From Acanthamoeba sp. SK_2022b (taxonomy: Eukaryota; Discosea; Longamoebia; Acanthamoebidae), in assembly GCA_027943245.1 (NCBI GenBank), contig JANDJZ010000043.1:62001-126000 (forward strand): 64,000 nucleotides of DNA, given 5' to 3'. The notes under the pieces were generated by a model. It was not told the origin of the DNA. It saw only the letters and a program-made list of their open reading frames with translations, and made no database searches. How positions within the stretch are numbered: the stretch's first letter is position 1; every line of letters starts with the position of its first letter. This document shows, piece after piece, positions 1-12,514 of the stretch. The translations under genes and the position numbers were made by a program.

Positions 1-2324
1 TGGCCGGGGTGCGGTAGATCTCCAGCTGGTTCTTGGTCAACTGCTGGAGCGGCACGCTCGAGGCCATCAAGCGCGAGATATAGCTCACCACGTCGCCTGC
101 GCATAGAGAGTGCGGGGCATAAGCAAATGACCAATCGCACGCGAGCGAGCCGAGCCCCCCATTGTGGGGGTTGGGGGGGGGGTTGGAGGCTGGCAACACT
201 CAATGTGCAGGAGGGAGGAGGGCGCACCGAGGGCGGCGGGGGTCATCTTGGCGAGAGAGGACAGGGCAGAGTAAGCGGCGGCGCTGACGTACTTGTTGTC
301 GCTCAGCAGCACTCCACTGATGCCCAGCTCGGAGTGGCCGGCGAACAGGAAATGCAGGAGGTCGTTGATCACGGCCTTGGTGTCCTCCTGGGCGTAGTCC
401 TGTCGGCCGACATGCGTTCCAGTGACAGTCCAGGTGAGCTCACACATCCGCGAGACCGGCGTCGCCGTGCATCGGGGAAAGAGGGGGGGGCACCTTGAGG
501 GAGACGCCAGCGATGGCCAGGCAGCGGGCCCAGCACGAGTACTGGACGGAGGGGAGGATGAAGGGGTGGTGGGCGAGGACGAGCACGAACGACAACACCT
601 TGCGGATGGCCTCCCTCCTGGCCTGGCTGGTCTCCTTCTCCTGGCCGTCGGCCTTGAGGCAGCTCAGGAGGGCGTGGAAGTAGATGGCCGAACGGGCCTG
701 GCCGTCCTCGCTCTTGGTGGGCGCGTCCTCCTCCTTCTCGACCGAAACCTTGGCCTTGGCGGCGAGGTCGTCCTCCGGCGCCGGCTTGACCGACTGGAAG
801 AACGAACGCACCAGGAGCTCGGACATGTCGTCCTTCTCGCCGTTGTGCTTGCTCACAATCCTGGCCGCCTCCTTGCGGGGCGCGTTCCACGGGCACGTGA
901 GGAGGTAGACCAGCAGGCCAAACACGTTCTTGGCCGAAGCGACCTTGCCCCGGGCCCGGTTCGCCTCGTCCTTGTCCTTGTGCTGGCTCAATGCGGCCAC
1001 GACCCGGGTGTAGTGGTGCTGCAGAAGGGTCTCTGCCAGCACCGCCAACACTCGACCCTCCCTTTCGTCCAATTTGCTGTAAAGCGTCACAGCCGAGTTA
1101 GTCCAAGACTAATAACAGCCATTTACATAAAATTATATATGAAAATAAATAAATAAATAAAAATATATACGAGGGTGAGGCAGTAATGGAGGCATACTTG
1201 AGGAACTTGCGCTTGAACAAGAAGCAGCTCTCGGTCTCCTTCGCGGGCTTCTCGGTTTCCTTCTCCTTGCCCTTACCCTTGGCGGCCGCTGCGGCGGCGG
1301 CGGCGGGCTTGGCCGCGGGCGCGCCGGTGGAGTCGCCCAAGACGGTCCTCCACAGACCCTCCTTGGCCAACCTGGTCGGTGGGACGACGACGCGGGTGAG
1401 GCGCAATGCCAAAAAGGGACAGCGAAGAATCGGGGTGCTGCGGGTGAAGCGTACTTGTCATCGGCAGTGCTGCCGTTGAGCGAGGCGATGAGCGAAAGCG
1501 CGGTGAAGGCATACACGAGGTCCTTCCTGCTCTTGAGCTGCGTCATCGCGGTCTTGGCGAGCGTGATAAGCGGATCGACTGGTGTCACAAACGAACAGAG
1601 TGGCCGCGGTGACGTCAGTTGAAATGAGCTGCTCCGAGCGGGCAGGTGGCGGCAGGTGACTAAGTGGGCTTACCAAACTCAGAGATGACATTGAGGGACG
1701 AGAGGGCCCAGTCCTCGCGAGCGTTCTTCAACGCCACAATGAAGCTCTCGAGGTAGGCATGTCTGGTGGTGTCCTTGGCATCCTTGAAGCCTGGCATGAC
1801 GAACAGGGCGCACACGTTGGTCAACGGGGAGCGAACCGATATATAAATGGCTGGGGGGGTGCACATACCGGCAAGGTAGAGCTGCTTCGCCTCGGGCGTG
1901 AGCTTGGAAGTGTAGGAGAGCCAGTGGCCCAGGGCCATGACGGCAGCCACACGGACTTCGTCCATGCCTTCCTTCTTGAGGAGAGCCTGCAGAGCCTCGA
2001 CCGCGACGATCGCCACGCGCAGCTTGGCCTCACGGGGCAGGGACGCGGAGTCGACCACGCCGATGGCTTCAACCACGGCCAAACGGCCCTTGTAGTCGCT
2101 CAGACCTACAAAAGGAGAGGGGGAGAAGGAGCGCTTAGCCGAAACCAAACTGTAGCAACAAGCGAGGTGGGTCAGGGGTCTACCTGTGACGAGGGCGGAG
2201 AGATCCTTCATCAGCTCCTCGAGCACAGCAGGATCGCTAGCCTTGCGCACGGTCTGTTGCACAATGGCCAGACCACCGGCGCGATACGTGGCCTCGCTGG
2301 AGCGCAACTGAGAGAACGCCATGG

Positions 2325-2380
<56 letters not shown>

Positions 2381-4148
2381 TATGGGGGCGAGAGGAACAG
2401 GGCGGTCAGAGCAGCAGGGACCGGCGACTACAAAATTAAGGCCTGAGCTCGTACCCGAGGCCAGGTGTGGCCTTGACAAAGGGGCTCAGATCGAACGTGA
2501 GGTGCGAGAGGAGAACAGGGACATCCTCGATCACCACCTCAGGGTTGCGCTTGAGCGACCTGTCCACAGTCGGCAACACGGCACTGTACATGACAACAGA
2601 AGAGGTGAGCCCTTTGAGGGAAACACGCACTCCATACACACCTCTCAAATCAAATAACGAAAGCAGCACTACTCATCCACGTACGTTCCAAACTCATCGG
2701 GCGTGAATGTGCTGATGAGAGGAGCGAGTGCCTCGTGGGTGTGCTTGGGTGGCGCAGTCCGATCGCCGAATATCAACGAGACATACGCTTTGAGGAACTT
2801 CTCCTGCGATGGACAAGGTGACAACTGGTTAGCAACCCCGAAAGAGAAGCGACGCTCACTGTGGCCACGGAAAAGGACATGGTGGCAAGTAAGGTACCTT
2901 GATGGACGCGAGCAGCTCCGTGTTCTTCTTCGCATGCTGCGTGAGCAGGCCGACTGCGGCACAGTCGTGCCGAGCAGGCTCGCTGCCCAGGGCGCTAACG
3001 TACAGTGAGAAGGCCTCGGGACGCTATGTATAGTATACAACGCGTGAAAGAGTGAGCGAGGCACAGAATTACATGAGGGGCAAAGTAGCAGTGTTGATGA
3101 TATACCGTGGAGAGCGCTCTGAGAAACTTGTGCTGGGCACCATCGCGGGCGTGCACCTGGCTGACGAAGGCCACAGCGTCGAGAAGCCAGAACTGGAGCT
3201 TGGCAAAATCTCCAAATTTCTTCTGCGATGTGAGGAATTCGAAGCCTCCCTGGCTGAGCACAACGTCGCAGCTCCACCGCAGGAGCACGATTTCCGTCTG
3301 CCTCATCCTGGAGATTCGCCATCAGAATAGAACTGCCCCACGATTAACTCGTGTGAGTGATGCACGTACCTCTTGGCCGCAGGCTGCTTTACGAGCGTGC
3401 TCATCGCCACCGAAAATCTCTTCAAAAATGCGGTGAGAAATGAAGACACCAGCTCCGAGTTGTCGCTGGCGAGGACGGCGCTCACGAAGGACTCAACGCC
3501 CAGCTGACTCGTGCGGTCCGAGTAAACGTCCACCGTGCGGAAGAGCATGAGCGTGGTCGCGGCCATGATTTTGTCGAGCACTAAAGAATGGTATGCATCA
3601 TAATTATGTATAGAGATGAGGAATCTTAGTACAGACTTAATCCTCCAGCTCCTTATTCAAATTGCTTAGTTATGCAATAAAATAAATAAATAAATGGATG
3701 CAAAATAGCGCAATTTAGAGCGGTTGTTCAAGTGTCTGGAAGTGAACGCGACACTGAACCCGCTTGCCAATAAGCCACATTTGGAGGTACTCGCACCTTC
3801 TTTACCCCAATCCACCTTCTTGAGCACGATGCCAGGAACAATCTTGCGCCAGATCCACACGCGCTTCTTTACGGAAGGAGTGGTGACCAACACATTCACG
3901 AACTTGAGCTGCTTCATAACCAACTCGGGCTGATTGACGACGGCAGTGGCTTCTCCTGCAGCAGCAGGTTCGGCACCATCATCTTCGTCCTTCTTGCCGC
4001 CCAGCTCATCCAGGTAGGCCTCCTCCCGCGGGAAGACAATGTCCACCTCTCGCTTTGTGTGTGGCTTTCGCGATGCACGGCGCCTGTTGCCGCCAGCACC
4101 GCTGGCAGCAGCGGCCTTAGATGCCGAATTAGAATCTCCACCCTCCAT
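1..4148 (-). CDS. GCN1: GCN1-like translational activator (N-terminal part; gene runs off the window start)
   Basis: Multi-exon HEAT-repeat protein matching the N-terminal third of GCN1, the ribosome-associated factor that couples uncharged-tRNA signals to the eIF2alpha kinase GCN2. The start ATG is at 4148 and the first exon encodes a Ser/Ala-rich leader followed by an acidic stretch. Later exons follow the GCN1 order: the block near 2640-2450 resembles the human segment LPTIQKSLLRSPENVI, 2320-1680 covers repeats read as SDYKGRLAVVEAIG and RHAYLESF, and 1090-440 carries TRVVAALSQHKDKDEANRARG. The last exon visible ends with LTKNQLEIYRTPA, close to human LTREEFAIMQTPAG. Family members are about 2,600 residues; roughly the first 750 are here. 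A (CA)n tract (sense strand) lies in the intron at 2328-2379. Transcription diverges from the gene at 4276. Confidence 0.85.
2328..2379 (+). repeat. (TG)n microsatellite, antisense to GCN1
   Basis: TG run of 52 bases on the plus strand, so CA in the sense orientation of the GCN1 intron that contains it. Confidence 0.95.
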
Positions 4149-4275
4149 CTTCTTTCTCGGCGCGAGATCACAAGAGCCTGATCTGGTATTTGTATGTCGA
4201 CGGCTGGTGTGAGGAAAATATAAAGAATGAAAGAAATTCTCTGAATAATCGCGCGAGCAAAGAAATCTTTCTGTA
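4149..4275. promoter_or_regulatory. Short divergent promoter between GCN1 and the phosducin-like gene
   Basis: Only 127 bases separate the two divergent start codons, so both 5' UTRs and core promoters must lie here or overlap the neighbouring exons. The stretch is relatively AT-rich. I could not assign a TATA box or transcription start. Confidence 0.4.
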
Positions 4276-5457
4276 ATGCCAAGTTCAAAAAAGAAAAGAA
4301 AAACGAAAAAAAAAAGCCAAACAAACGGAAACAAACGGAAGAGGATGGAACAGACACTGCTTGACTTGGCTAGCGAACGGACAGAGCCGCATCATTGTGA
4401 AGATGATGCTGGACGTTCAGTACTAGAGGATGATGAGCTGCTTGATGACATTAATCTCGACGAAATCGAGGAAGCCCTACGGTAGCGTCCCCCCAAAACT
4501 TCACGTCTTGCTCTCTCTCCTTCTCAACACATGTGTTCGCGGCCTCTACATAGAGAGGCGCATGCACAGGAGGCGATGCAACCTCCGGCCACCAAGCCAC
4601 CACGCTACAGGCCCAATGGTGCCAACACGGGCGTCAAGGTGTCCCCTTCTTCCCTTCTCCCTTCTCCCTTCTGACGCGGCCGCGTGCCTCTGTGTTGCCT
4701 GACCTCTCTTCGCGTGGCCTCCTCCCAGGGAGTGTTGGCCGACTACGCCGAGGCCAAAGAGCGGGCCCGGCTGCGCCGTCAAGCCAACGCCGAAGCACTC
4801 CGGCTCCAGATGAAGGTGGGATGACCTGGAAATGGAGTCCAGACACGCATCGGCGCCCCCTTGTTGTATGCGAGCTGACAGTTGCCACCACACCACTTCT
4901 CCGACCTGGCGTTCGTGTCGCAGGACAAGTCGCTCACGATCAAGCCGTCGAACAGGCGCGCCGATGGTGACGACGAAGAGAAAGATGACTCAGACGACGA
5001 CAAGAAGCCCAAGGAGGTAGGCTTCTCCCACCTCCACTTTGCGAGGGCGCCTTCCTCTCTCCCTCCCCTTAGGGGAGACACTGATGGCTGGGTGCACCGA
5101 CAGTTGGATCCGGACGACCCCGAGTTCATCCGGTTGTACCGAGAAAGGAGAATGCAGGAACTGCTCGCCAGCCAAAGGTAAAGCCCAACTCAAGCGCACG
5201 CAGCACGAAGGCCGTTCTGATCACCATCTGACGTCTGCCTCGCAATGCTCCCTCCTTCTATGCGACGCGGTCCGTGCTCAGGAAAACGTTTGGTTACTTC
5301 AAGAGCATTGCGGCCAGTCAGTTCGCTGACGAGATCGACAACGAGATCGAATCCGGAGCTTTCGTGGTCATTCACCTTCATCAGAAGGTGCCGCCAGCCA
5401 CATTCAAACAAACCAGCTTCCCCCACTATCTTTGACTTGCGTAAGCTTAATGCCACG

Positions 5458-5535
<78 letters not shown>

Positions 5536-6058
5536 TGTGTGGTGTGTGTGTGGCGCAATGGTGTCCTGCTCGCCTGTCCGGTTAACGGGGACCGCCCGCA
5601 GTATTTGGCCATGTCAGTGCGCATGAATCACGTCCTGCAAAAGCTCTCGCAGAAGTTTCTCTACGTCAAGTTCCTTCGGATCATCGCTACTGACGCCGAT
5701 GCGCAGTACGACGACTACGCTTTACCCACGCTGCTCGTCTATAAGGTTGGTGGCCATTGATGCCTGTCGGCAGGCTGCTCTTGCCTTGTCGTTACTTACC
5801 TTCTACGCATGCATTGTGCTGTATCACTAGAATGGCGATCTGGTTGCGTCGCTGATTCGGGTCACTGATGAACTGCCCAACAACTGGGACCAAGATGACG
5901 TTGAAATCTTGCTGGCCAAGTACGCTCGCGCCACTCCCCTTGAACTTGATGCTCCACCTGGTCTATTTTCCGGTTGGCCAACCGCTAGTGCTCTTTTGGT
6001 GCTTGGGCAGACACGGCGTGGTGAAAACCAAGGCAGCTTCCGCAAGCAGCACTACTAG
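4276..6058 (+). CDS. Phosducin-like protein (thioredoxin-fold, PhLP1/PDCL type)
   Basis: About eight exons. The N-terminus is basic and lysine-rich (residues 1-25), followed by an acidic stretch. The helical segment LDPDDPEFIRLYRERRMQEL matches the conserved helix of phosducin-like proteins. The C-terminal half is the thioredoxin-like fold without a CxxC pair: KTFGYFKSIAASQFADEID, then KFLYVKFLRIIATDADAQY, ALPTLLVYK and NGDLVASLIRV, all in PhLP1 order. PhLP proteins are cytosolic co-chaperones of CCT in folding G-beta/gamma and other WD proteins. Exon joins were placed at GT..AG sites, for example 4482/4576 and 5749/5832. The intron before the exon at 5602 carries a TG repeat of about 95 bp. 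The stop TAG is at 6056-6058. Subfamily assignment (PhLP1 rather than PhLP2/3) is likely but not certain. Confidence 0.8.
5459..5553 (+). repeat. (TG)n microsatellite in an intron
   Basis: Almost pure TG dinucleotide run, interrupted by two GG steps near its 3' end, lying in an intron of the phosducin-like gene with TG on the sense strand. Confidence 0.95.
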
Positions 6059-6331
6059 ACACGCCGTAGTTGACACATACAACTAAAACACCCAGCTCAA
6101 TTTACTTGCCTGTACACTTCCCCAATCCTCGCACATAATCTGGCCAAATTCGCCACTTGTACTTGTTAGGCAAGCTCATCTGAGTACACCCAGCTAAATT
6201 GGTTCACTTGGTTTACGCATTGCAGCTGTTTCCATTTCGCGGCCTTGTTGCGAAGCGAGTGGTTGTTGTACAATTTAATTACTTAAAAGTTGACCCTTTT
6301 TTGGGGCCTAAGTAGACACACTAAAGTCACT

Positions 6332-7218
6332 CTACTTGAAGTAATTCTCGACGATGCTGATGGTGGCGTTGGCAGTGGCAGGGCAGATAACGTCGTACGA
6401 GGGCTCGGGGTCGTTCGGGTAGGCATACGAGTTGGAGACCACCTTGACGGCGAGGAACGCAATCTGCGATATACGAGAGGAGGTCAACCACACCGCCACT
6501 ACGGAGTACAGACAAGACACGTAAAGACACGTACGTTGTACTGACGCGCGATATAGGCGACGGCCGCGGCCTCCATCTCGACAAGGTCGATGGCGCGTTC
6601 ATTGAGGATGGCGGCGTCGGTGGGGCTGGGCGTGAAGCTGTCGCTGGTGGCGATGTTGGCGGGCTTCACGCCAGCGGCAGTCAGGATGGCCGGGTCGACG
6701 TGCACGCACGGGTAGTCGCCGAAGCCATACTTGCCGTAGCCGGCGCGGAAGTCGGTGCGGCGATCATAGTATGACATGGTGAGGCCGTTGGCGCACACGC
6801 CGATCTCAGCATTGTGGAACTTGTTGCTCCAGCCGCCGGAAGTGCCAGCCGAAACGATCAGGTCGGCGTCGAATCCATCGAGTAGGATGTGAGTCGCCGA
6901 GTTGGCAGGCCCAGTACCGATGTTCTGAACGGCGTTGGGGAGCGAGAACTGATCCTGGCCCTGGTACACGAGGCGATACTGGATGCCGCGCTTCTCGCCC
7001 TCGTACACCACCTGCGGCATGGGCGCGAAGGCATCAGGCAACGGTACGCGCTTCAGGCCGAGCCTGCTGATGAAGGGCTCCGCCTCGAAGTTGAGCGCCA
7101 CCACTAGGCCCACCTTGGGCTTGGCGTCCTTGCACTTGGGCGCCGGCTTGGCCCAAGTAAGCGTAGTGAGGCATACGAAGGCAAGGAAGAGCAGAGTAAG
7201 AGTGCGCGAACGGCTCAT
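6332..7218 (-). CDS. Secreted nucleosidase/phosphorylase-family protein (PNP_UDP_1 fold)
   Basis: Two exons joined across an intron at about 6465-6537 (CAGTACAAC then gtacgt). Residues 1-23 form a signal peptide (MSRSRTLTLLFLAFVCLTTL then WA). The mature part has the nucleoside phosphorylase/MTA-SAH nucleosidase signature in order: VGLVVALNFEAEPF, a glycine-rich NIGTGPANSATH, IVSAGTSGGW, ATSDSFTPS, and the purine/ribose-binding VEMEAAAVAYIA. The C-terminal strand reads AVKVVSNSY, where MTA/SAH nucleosidases normally have SD with the catalytic Asp, so the general acid is replaced by Asn. Secreted relatives include plant bark storage proteins. The likely role is extracellular or vacuolar nucleoside binding or cleavage. 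The start is divergent from, and 420 bp away from, the receptor gene at 7638. Confidence 0.78.
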
Positions 7219-7637
7219 GGAGATTCTTCGATGAAGATGCGATGTGGAGAAAGTGTTGGGTTATGTTACAACGATGTGCTGATTGTAGGGGTAAGTGTGC
7301 TGTTTGTTCAGAAGCAGAAGTGCGGCCTTTTTCTATGGGGCACTGAGTAAACCACCCTACGTTGTAGAGTCCACGGTAGTGTTGTAACGGTTCGGGCCAA
7401 GGGGAACGAGGTTGTTTCCCAAATTACTGGCCAGTAGGGTGGTCAGGTGTGTTGGTGGTGTGCAACTCGAGGAGTTATTTTGAGTTCCTCGCATGCGATT
7501 GGTTGCAGGATCGATGGACAAGCATTGGCAAGTGATTCGCTGATCGTAACTGGTGCGCCGCGCGCTAACATTCCCGCCGCAGCTTAACGAACTCGTTGCC
7601 GGCGGCAAGTACATTCATTCTCCCGCTATCCCCAGAC
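7219..7637. promoter_or_regulatory. Divergent intergenic region between the nucleosidase homologue and the receptor gene
   Basis: About 419 bases containing no supportable ORF. They separate two genes transcribed away from each other, both with signal peptides, so both promoters must lie here. I see no tRNA or convincing repeat. Confidence 0.4.
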
Positions 7638-10600
7638 ATGCAAGCAAGACTTGGTGTTGTGGTCTTTCTCTTCTGGGCCAGTTCTCTCACAAGCATCGCA
7701 CATGGTAAGCTCGCTCTCATTAGCGTTATTGGTCACGAAGAAAGTACAATGTTCGTTAACAAAGACCTCAACTTCCAGGCCAAACATTTGACCTCACTAT
7801 CATGCACACAGCCGACACCTACGCTCAAGTTGTGCCTGTGAGCCCGTTCAACAATCCGTGTACGCCAGTCAATGGAACGTTTGTTCCCCCCTCCGGCGGT
7901 CCTCCTACCTGCTGGGGCGGAGTGGCCCGGCGACTAGCTGCCATTACGAGCGTACGCCAGAGTGTCAATCATTCAGTCCTCATCGACGCCGGCAACCTGT
8001 TCGAAGGTTCGTTTCTTCGTTCTTCGTGAACGGTCTCCTCCGCTCTGTGAGCTGACTGCGACGTAACGGAGCAGGCTCGCTTTTCTTCTTTCTTTTCGGC
8101 CCGGAGGTGCTCGCCCGGTACTACAAACAAATGGGTAATGCGCTATTCTTGGCGCTCCTCTCTGTGCGAACGAGACAACGCCAAACTTACTTTGCCTTTC
8201 TCCAAGCGTATGACGCTATTAGGATTGACGGCCGTGAGTTCTTCTCCCGTGGTGTGGAAGAGGTACAGCCCAAACGACCACCGGATCCTTGTGGAGTGTA
8301 CTCACTCATCGGACATACCTGTTATCCGCCCAGTTGGGGAAGTTCATCCAAGAGCTATCGCCGGAATCAACCATCGTTGCGTCGAACCTCGTCGGCGCAG
8401 AAAACGACACTCGCCTGGTCAACGCCACCATCGCCCCCTATGCCCTATTTGATTTCAACGGCGAGCAGGTACGTCTTTTTCTCCACTTTCCTCCCTGCCT
8501 ACTCATCACCTCGCACTGCGCAGGTAGGATATGTGGGCACTCTAGTGGAGAACCTGCAATCCAAGTTCAACGATCCTCGTGGCATTGTACGCATAGCCGC
8601 ACCCCTGCCACAACTTTTTTCCTAATAATGCACTGGGGTGTTGCAGAGCTCCACAGACGAAGTCACTGGTATGAGGAAGGCAGTTGCCGTCTTGCAGAAC
8701 ATGGGCGGTACGGGGGATTGTCCTCTGGCCTTAAGAAACCATTAGCTAATGGTCTTGTCCAGTGAACAAAATCATCGCCTCCTGCTCCGATCCCTCGCTG
8801 TTGGAGACCATTATCTACCAGATCCCAGGGCTCGACGTGGTCATCCTTCCGCGCGCCTTCTACAACAGCTCAGTATCCGACGGTACTGCTTGCTTTGGTT
8901 CTGATGAGGTAACATGCGACTGCGGCCAACTGGAAATATGTGTTTTTCACAGGCACGTTCACCACGGCCACCCATTCGTATCCCTACGTTATTCAGCTGC
9001 CTTGGAACCAGCCGGTGGTTGTTGTGGCCTCGGGACCCTATGGCAAGCATCTGGGCCGCCTGGATGTGACGTTCGACCGCTTCGGCGTGGTGACAGCCTA
9101 CGGCGGTCAGGCAATTGCTCTGGGGAATGCCATTGGCGCTGATCCAGTTGTCATGGCACGCCGCTGATCTACAGGCTAATCGCTCTACTGAACCACTGCT
9201 CATCGCTTTCATTCCCTTATAGGCCGATGTTGAGGCTCAGTACGCTCAGGTTGTCAACGGCTCATCTAAAGTGGTGGGCTACGCAACGAGAGAAATTGGC
9301 TTTGAGGTACGCCAACAATAGGCCAATATGAGAAGGCATAACCTGACGTTTGCACCTGAGTGCAGCATCAATGTATCTTTGGCGAGTGCGCGATCGGGGA
9401 TTGGGCGTCGGGAGCCGTCCGTCGGGCTGGCGGAACTCAAATCGGGTTTGTCAACGGTGGCGCCTTCGCGTACAGCTACCCCTTCCCCCCTCTTCCAGGC
9501 GCCACCTGCGATGATCCTTATTATCGGTATGCATTCGTATAGGGGCAAGTTCGGGCAGGGAGACATCACGCTGGGCGACTTCGTGCTCTCGGTAGGCATT
9601 CGGATCAAACATACTCGACTTCGTGCTCTCGGTAGGCTTCGGATCAAACATACTCACTACCATGACGATTCAGGGCAAGCACCTGCTCACTTCTCTCGAG
9701 AATTCGGTCTCTCTCGCCAATGATACCAGCCAGACTCTCCTGAGCGGCGCAGGCAAGTTCATGCAGGCACAATCTCCCTCTTACCCTACTGTGTGCGTGT
9801 GCGTGCGTATGTTGTGTAGTGTGTAGTGTGTAGTGTGTGGTGTGTGTGTAGTGTGTCGTGTGTCGTGTGTCGTGTGTCGTGTGCGCGTGTCTGTGACCTC
9901 TTGCTCATCCGATTCGCGAATTGGTAGATGAGTGGGCTTCGTTTCTCGTGGACGAGGTACGAGCCGGTCGGGTTTCGGGTGGTCGATGCATGGGTGGAGG
10001 TGGTACCAGGGCGGTTTGAGCCACTCGATACCGAGGCCAACTATACCCTGGCCACCTCTGATTACGTGGCCACCGGCGGCGACGGCTACACTGCGCTGTC
10101 ACTCAACGGCTGGAATGTGAGTCAGCCATCGGCAACCAATCTCCAGACGGTACAGCATTTGTACACACTCAATGAACTCCCCTTGATCCTCTAACAAGCG
10201 GCTTGCCAGGTGTTCCTCAACGACCTTGCGCTGTACGAGGTGTCGAATGCAGTCGACGGCCGCATTGAGGTGACCAACGCCACCCGCCGAGCGTGCATCC
10301 AGAACGATGTCATCTGCTCGAACAATGGCTACTGCCGCGGCGGCCGGTGCGTGTGCAATCCTGAAACCTCGGGTAAGCATACACTCCCCCTTGAAGTTGC
10401 TTTTTGAGAAACTGAACTTGTGGCTGCTCCGATGGAAGGCCGCTATTGTGCCGAATCTGGTGCTTCGAGCGTGGACTCTTCGTCTACGACAGCCATTGTA
10501 CTGAGCGTAGTGTTGCCCGTGAGCTTCCTCATCCTGATGGTCTTGATCGTCATTCTCTTTTTCCTCTTCATCTTCCGGCGCTCCTCGAGCACCAAGGAAG

Positions 10601-11774
10601 AGTGGTATGCCCGTCTCGCTTCCCCACCAATTGCGGGAGCGCTTGACGACTAATCGCCCTTGCTCTGCAGGTTGGTCGATCTCAACGAGCTGGAACTCGA
10701 CGAAAAGGTCGGCGAGGGGGCCTACGGTGAGGTCTATAAGGCCAAGTGGAAGGGAACTGAGGTGGCCGTCAAGGTCATGATCCCCGGACACGTCACGAAG
10801 GACCTTCGTAACAATTTTGTGGAAGAGGTAAGCAGTGGCAACCGTTGTCTCGTTCGTGGCCTTTGTTACGTGCTCACACGATCTGGCGCAACAGATGCGA
10901 GTGATGAGTTCGCTCCGACATCCCAACGTGGTCTTGTTCATGGGCGCCTGCTCCAAGCCTCCAAAGATGTGCATCATCATGGAGTACATGTCACTGGGCT
11001 CGCTCTACGAGGTCAAAACCTGTGCTCAGTGTTCCTTACTTAACTATGCTCGTGCTTGTGACTTTTTCCCCCTTTCCTCACTTCCTATCTGGCTGTGTTT
11101 TTCTTTCTCTATCTGACAGGTGCTGGGGAACGAGTTGATTAGCTTCATTCCGTGGGAGCTCAAGCTCAAGATCGCGGTGCGGGCGGCCAAGGGCATGCAC
11201 TTCCTCCACTCATCGGGCATCGTGCATCGCGATCTCAAGTCGCTCAACCTGCTGCTAGACTCCAAGTGGAACGTCAAGGTCTCCGACTTTGGTAGAGTCC
11301 ACCACCCCAACTCTCTCGCGTGCAATCAGCCCGACTGACCCCCGCTCGACGGCGCCTGCAGGTCTCGGCAAGTTCAAGGAGAATGTGAGGTCAAACGGTA
11401 CCTTGGGCAGCATTCCCTGGACAGCCCCTGAGGTGTTGGCCGAGGAACCCGACGTCGACTACGAGATGGCCGACGTCTACAGTTTTGGCATTGTGATGTG
11501 GGAGATCATGAGTAGGATGATACCCTACGACACCCTTCCGACGTGCGTGCGCTTTCGTTGGCTGGCGGCATCCGCTCCTGCTTCTGCTCACCACCGCTTC
11601 TCTCCTCTAGTCCCGCGTCCATCGCGGTGGGCGTTCTGCGTGATAACATCAGGCCGCAGGTGACCTACGACCTGGAGAACGAGAGTAACAACGCTCCCGA
11701 GTCCTACACCAAGCTGATGGTGCGCCTAGTGCCCGCCTGCCGTTCGGAGAAATGGACGACAGCGCTGACGTCGC

Positions 11775-11862
<88 letters not shown>

Positions 11863-12439
11863 TGTGTGTGGGTGGCGTGGGTGGCGTGGGTGTCGTGGGT
11901 GGCGTGGGTGGCGTGGGTGGCGTGGGTGGCGTGGGTGGCGTGGGTGGCGTGGGTGGCGTGCCACGCACAGGAGAATTGCTGGGACCGAAGCGTGACCCTG
12001 CGGCCCCATTTTCTTGAGATCATGACTAGACTCGAGGCCATGATTGACGATCAGCACGGCTCGTCCTCGTCCTCGTCCTACTCATCAGTGCGGACGACCC
12101 ACGCGACCGTCTCCTCGACCAGCGACAGCGAAGACCTCGAGATGGCCCGCGGTATCATGCCTTTCCCACACGCACTGCTTGTCGATCTGCTCATTGCTGT
12201 CTGTGGAAAGTAGGCGGCAAGGCCGGGGCCGTCGTCAAACCGCCCCAGGGCGACGTGGTAGTCGCATTCTGTGACATCGCTCAGGCCGGCACACTCTGGG
12301 AGTTCAACGCCAACGCAATGCGCGATGCGACGCTGCTCCATAACGAGCTGGTACCGTCTTGCTCTAAATTCACTGAGCAATGGGTATCCCAAACCAACAT
12401 ATTGTGTGCATGTGTCTGCTGTGTGCGCATGTGATGTGT

Positions 12440-12514
<75 letters not shown>

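Noticed and set aside
11649..12057. Long open frames of HTHTHT or VCVCVC repeats, here and at every TG tract
   Set aside because: Dinucleotide and 9-bp repeats are open in all frames; these are not proteins.
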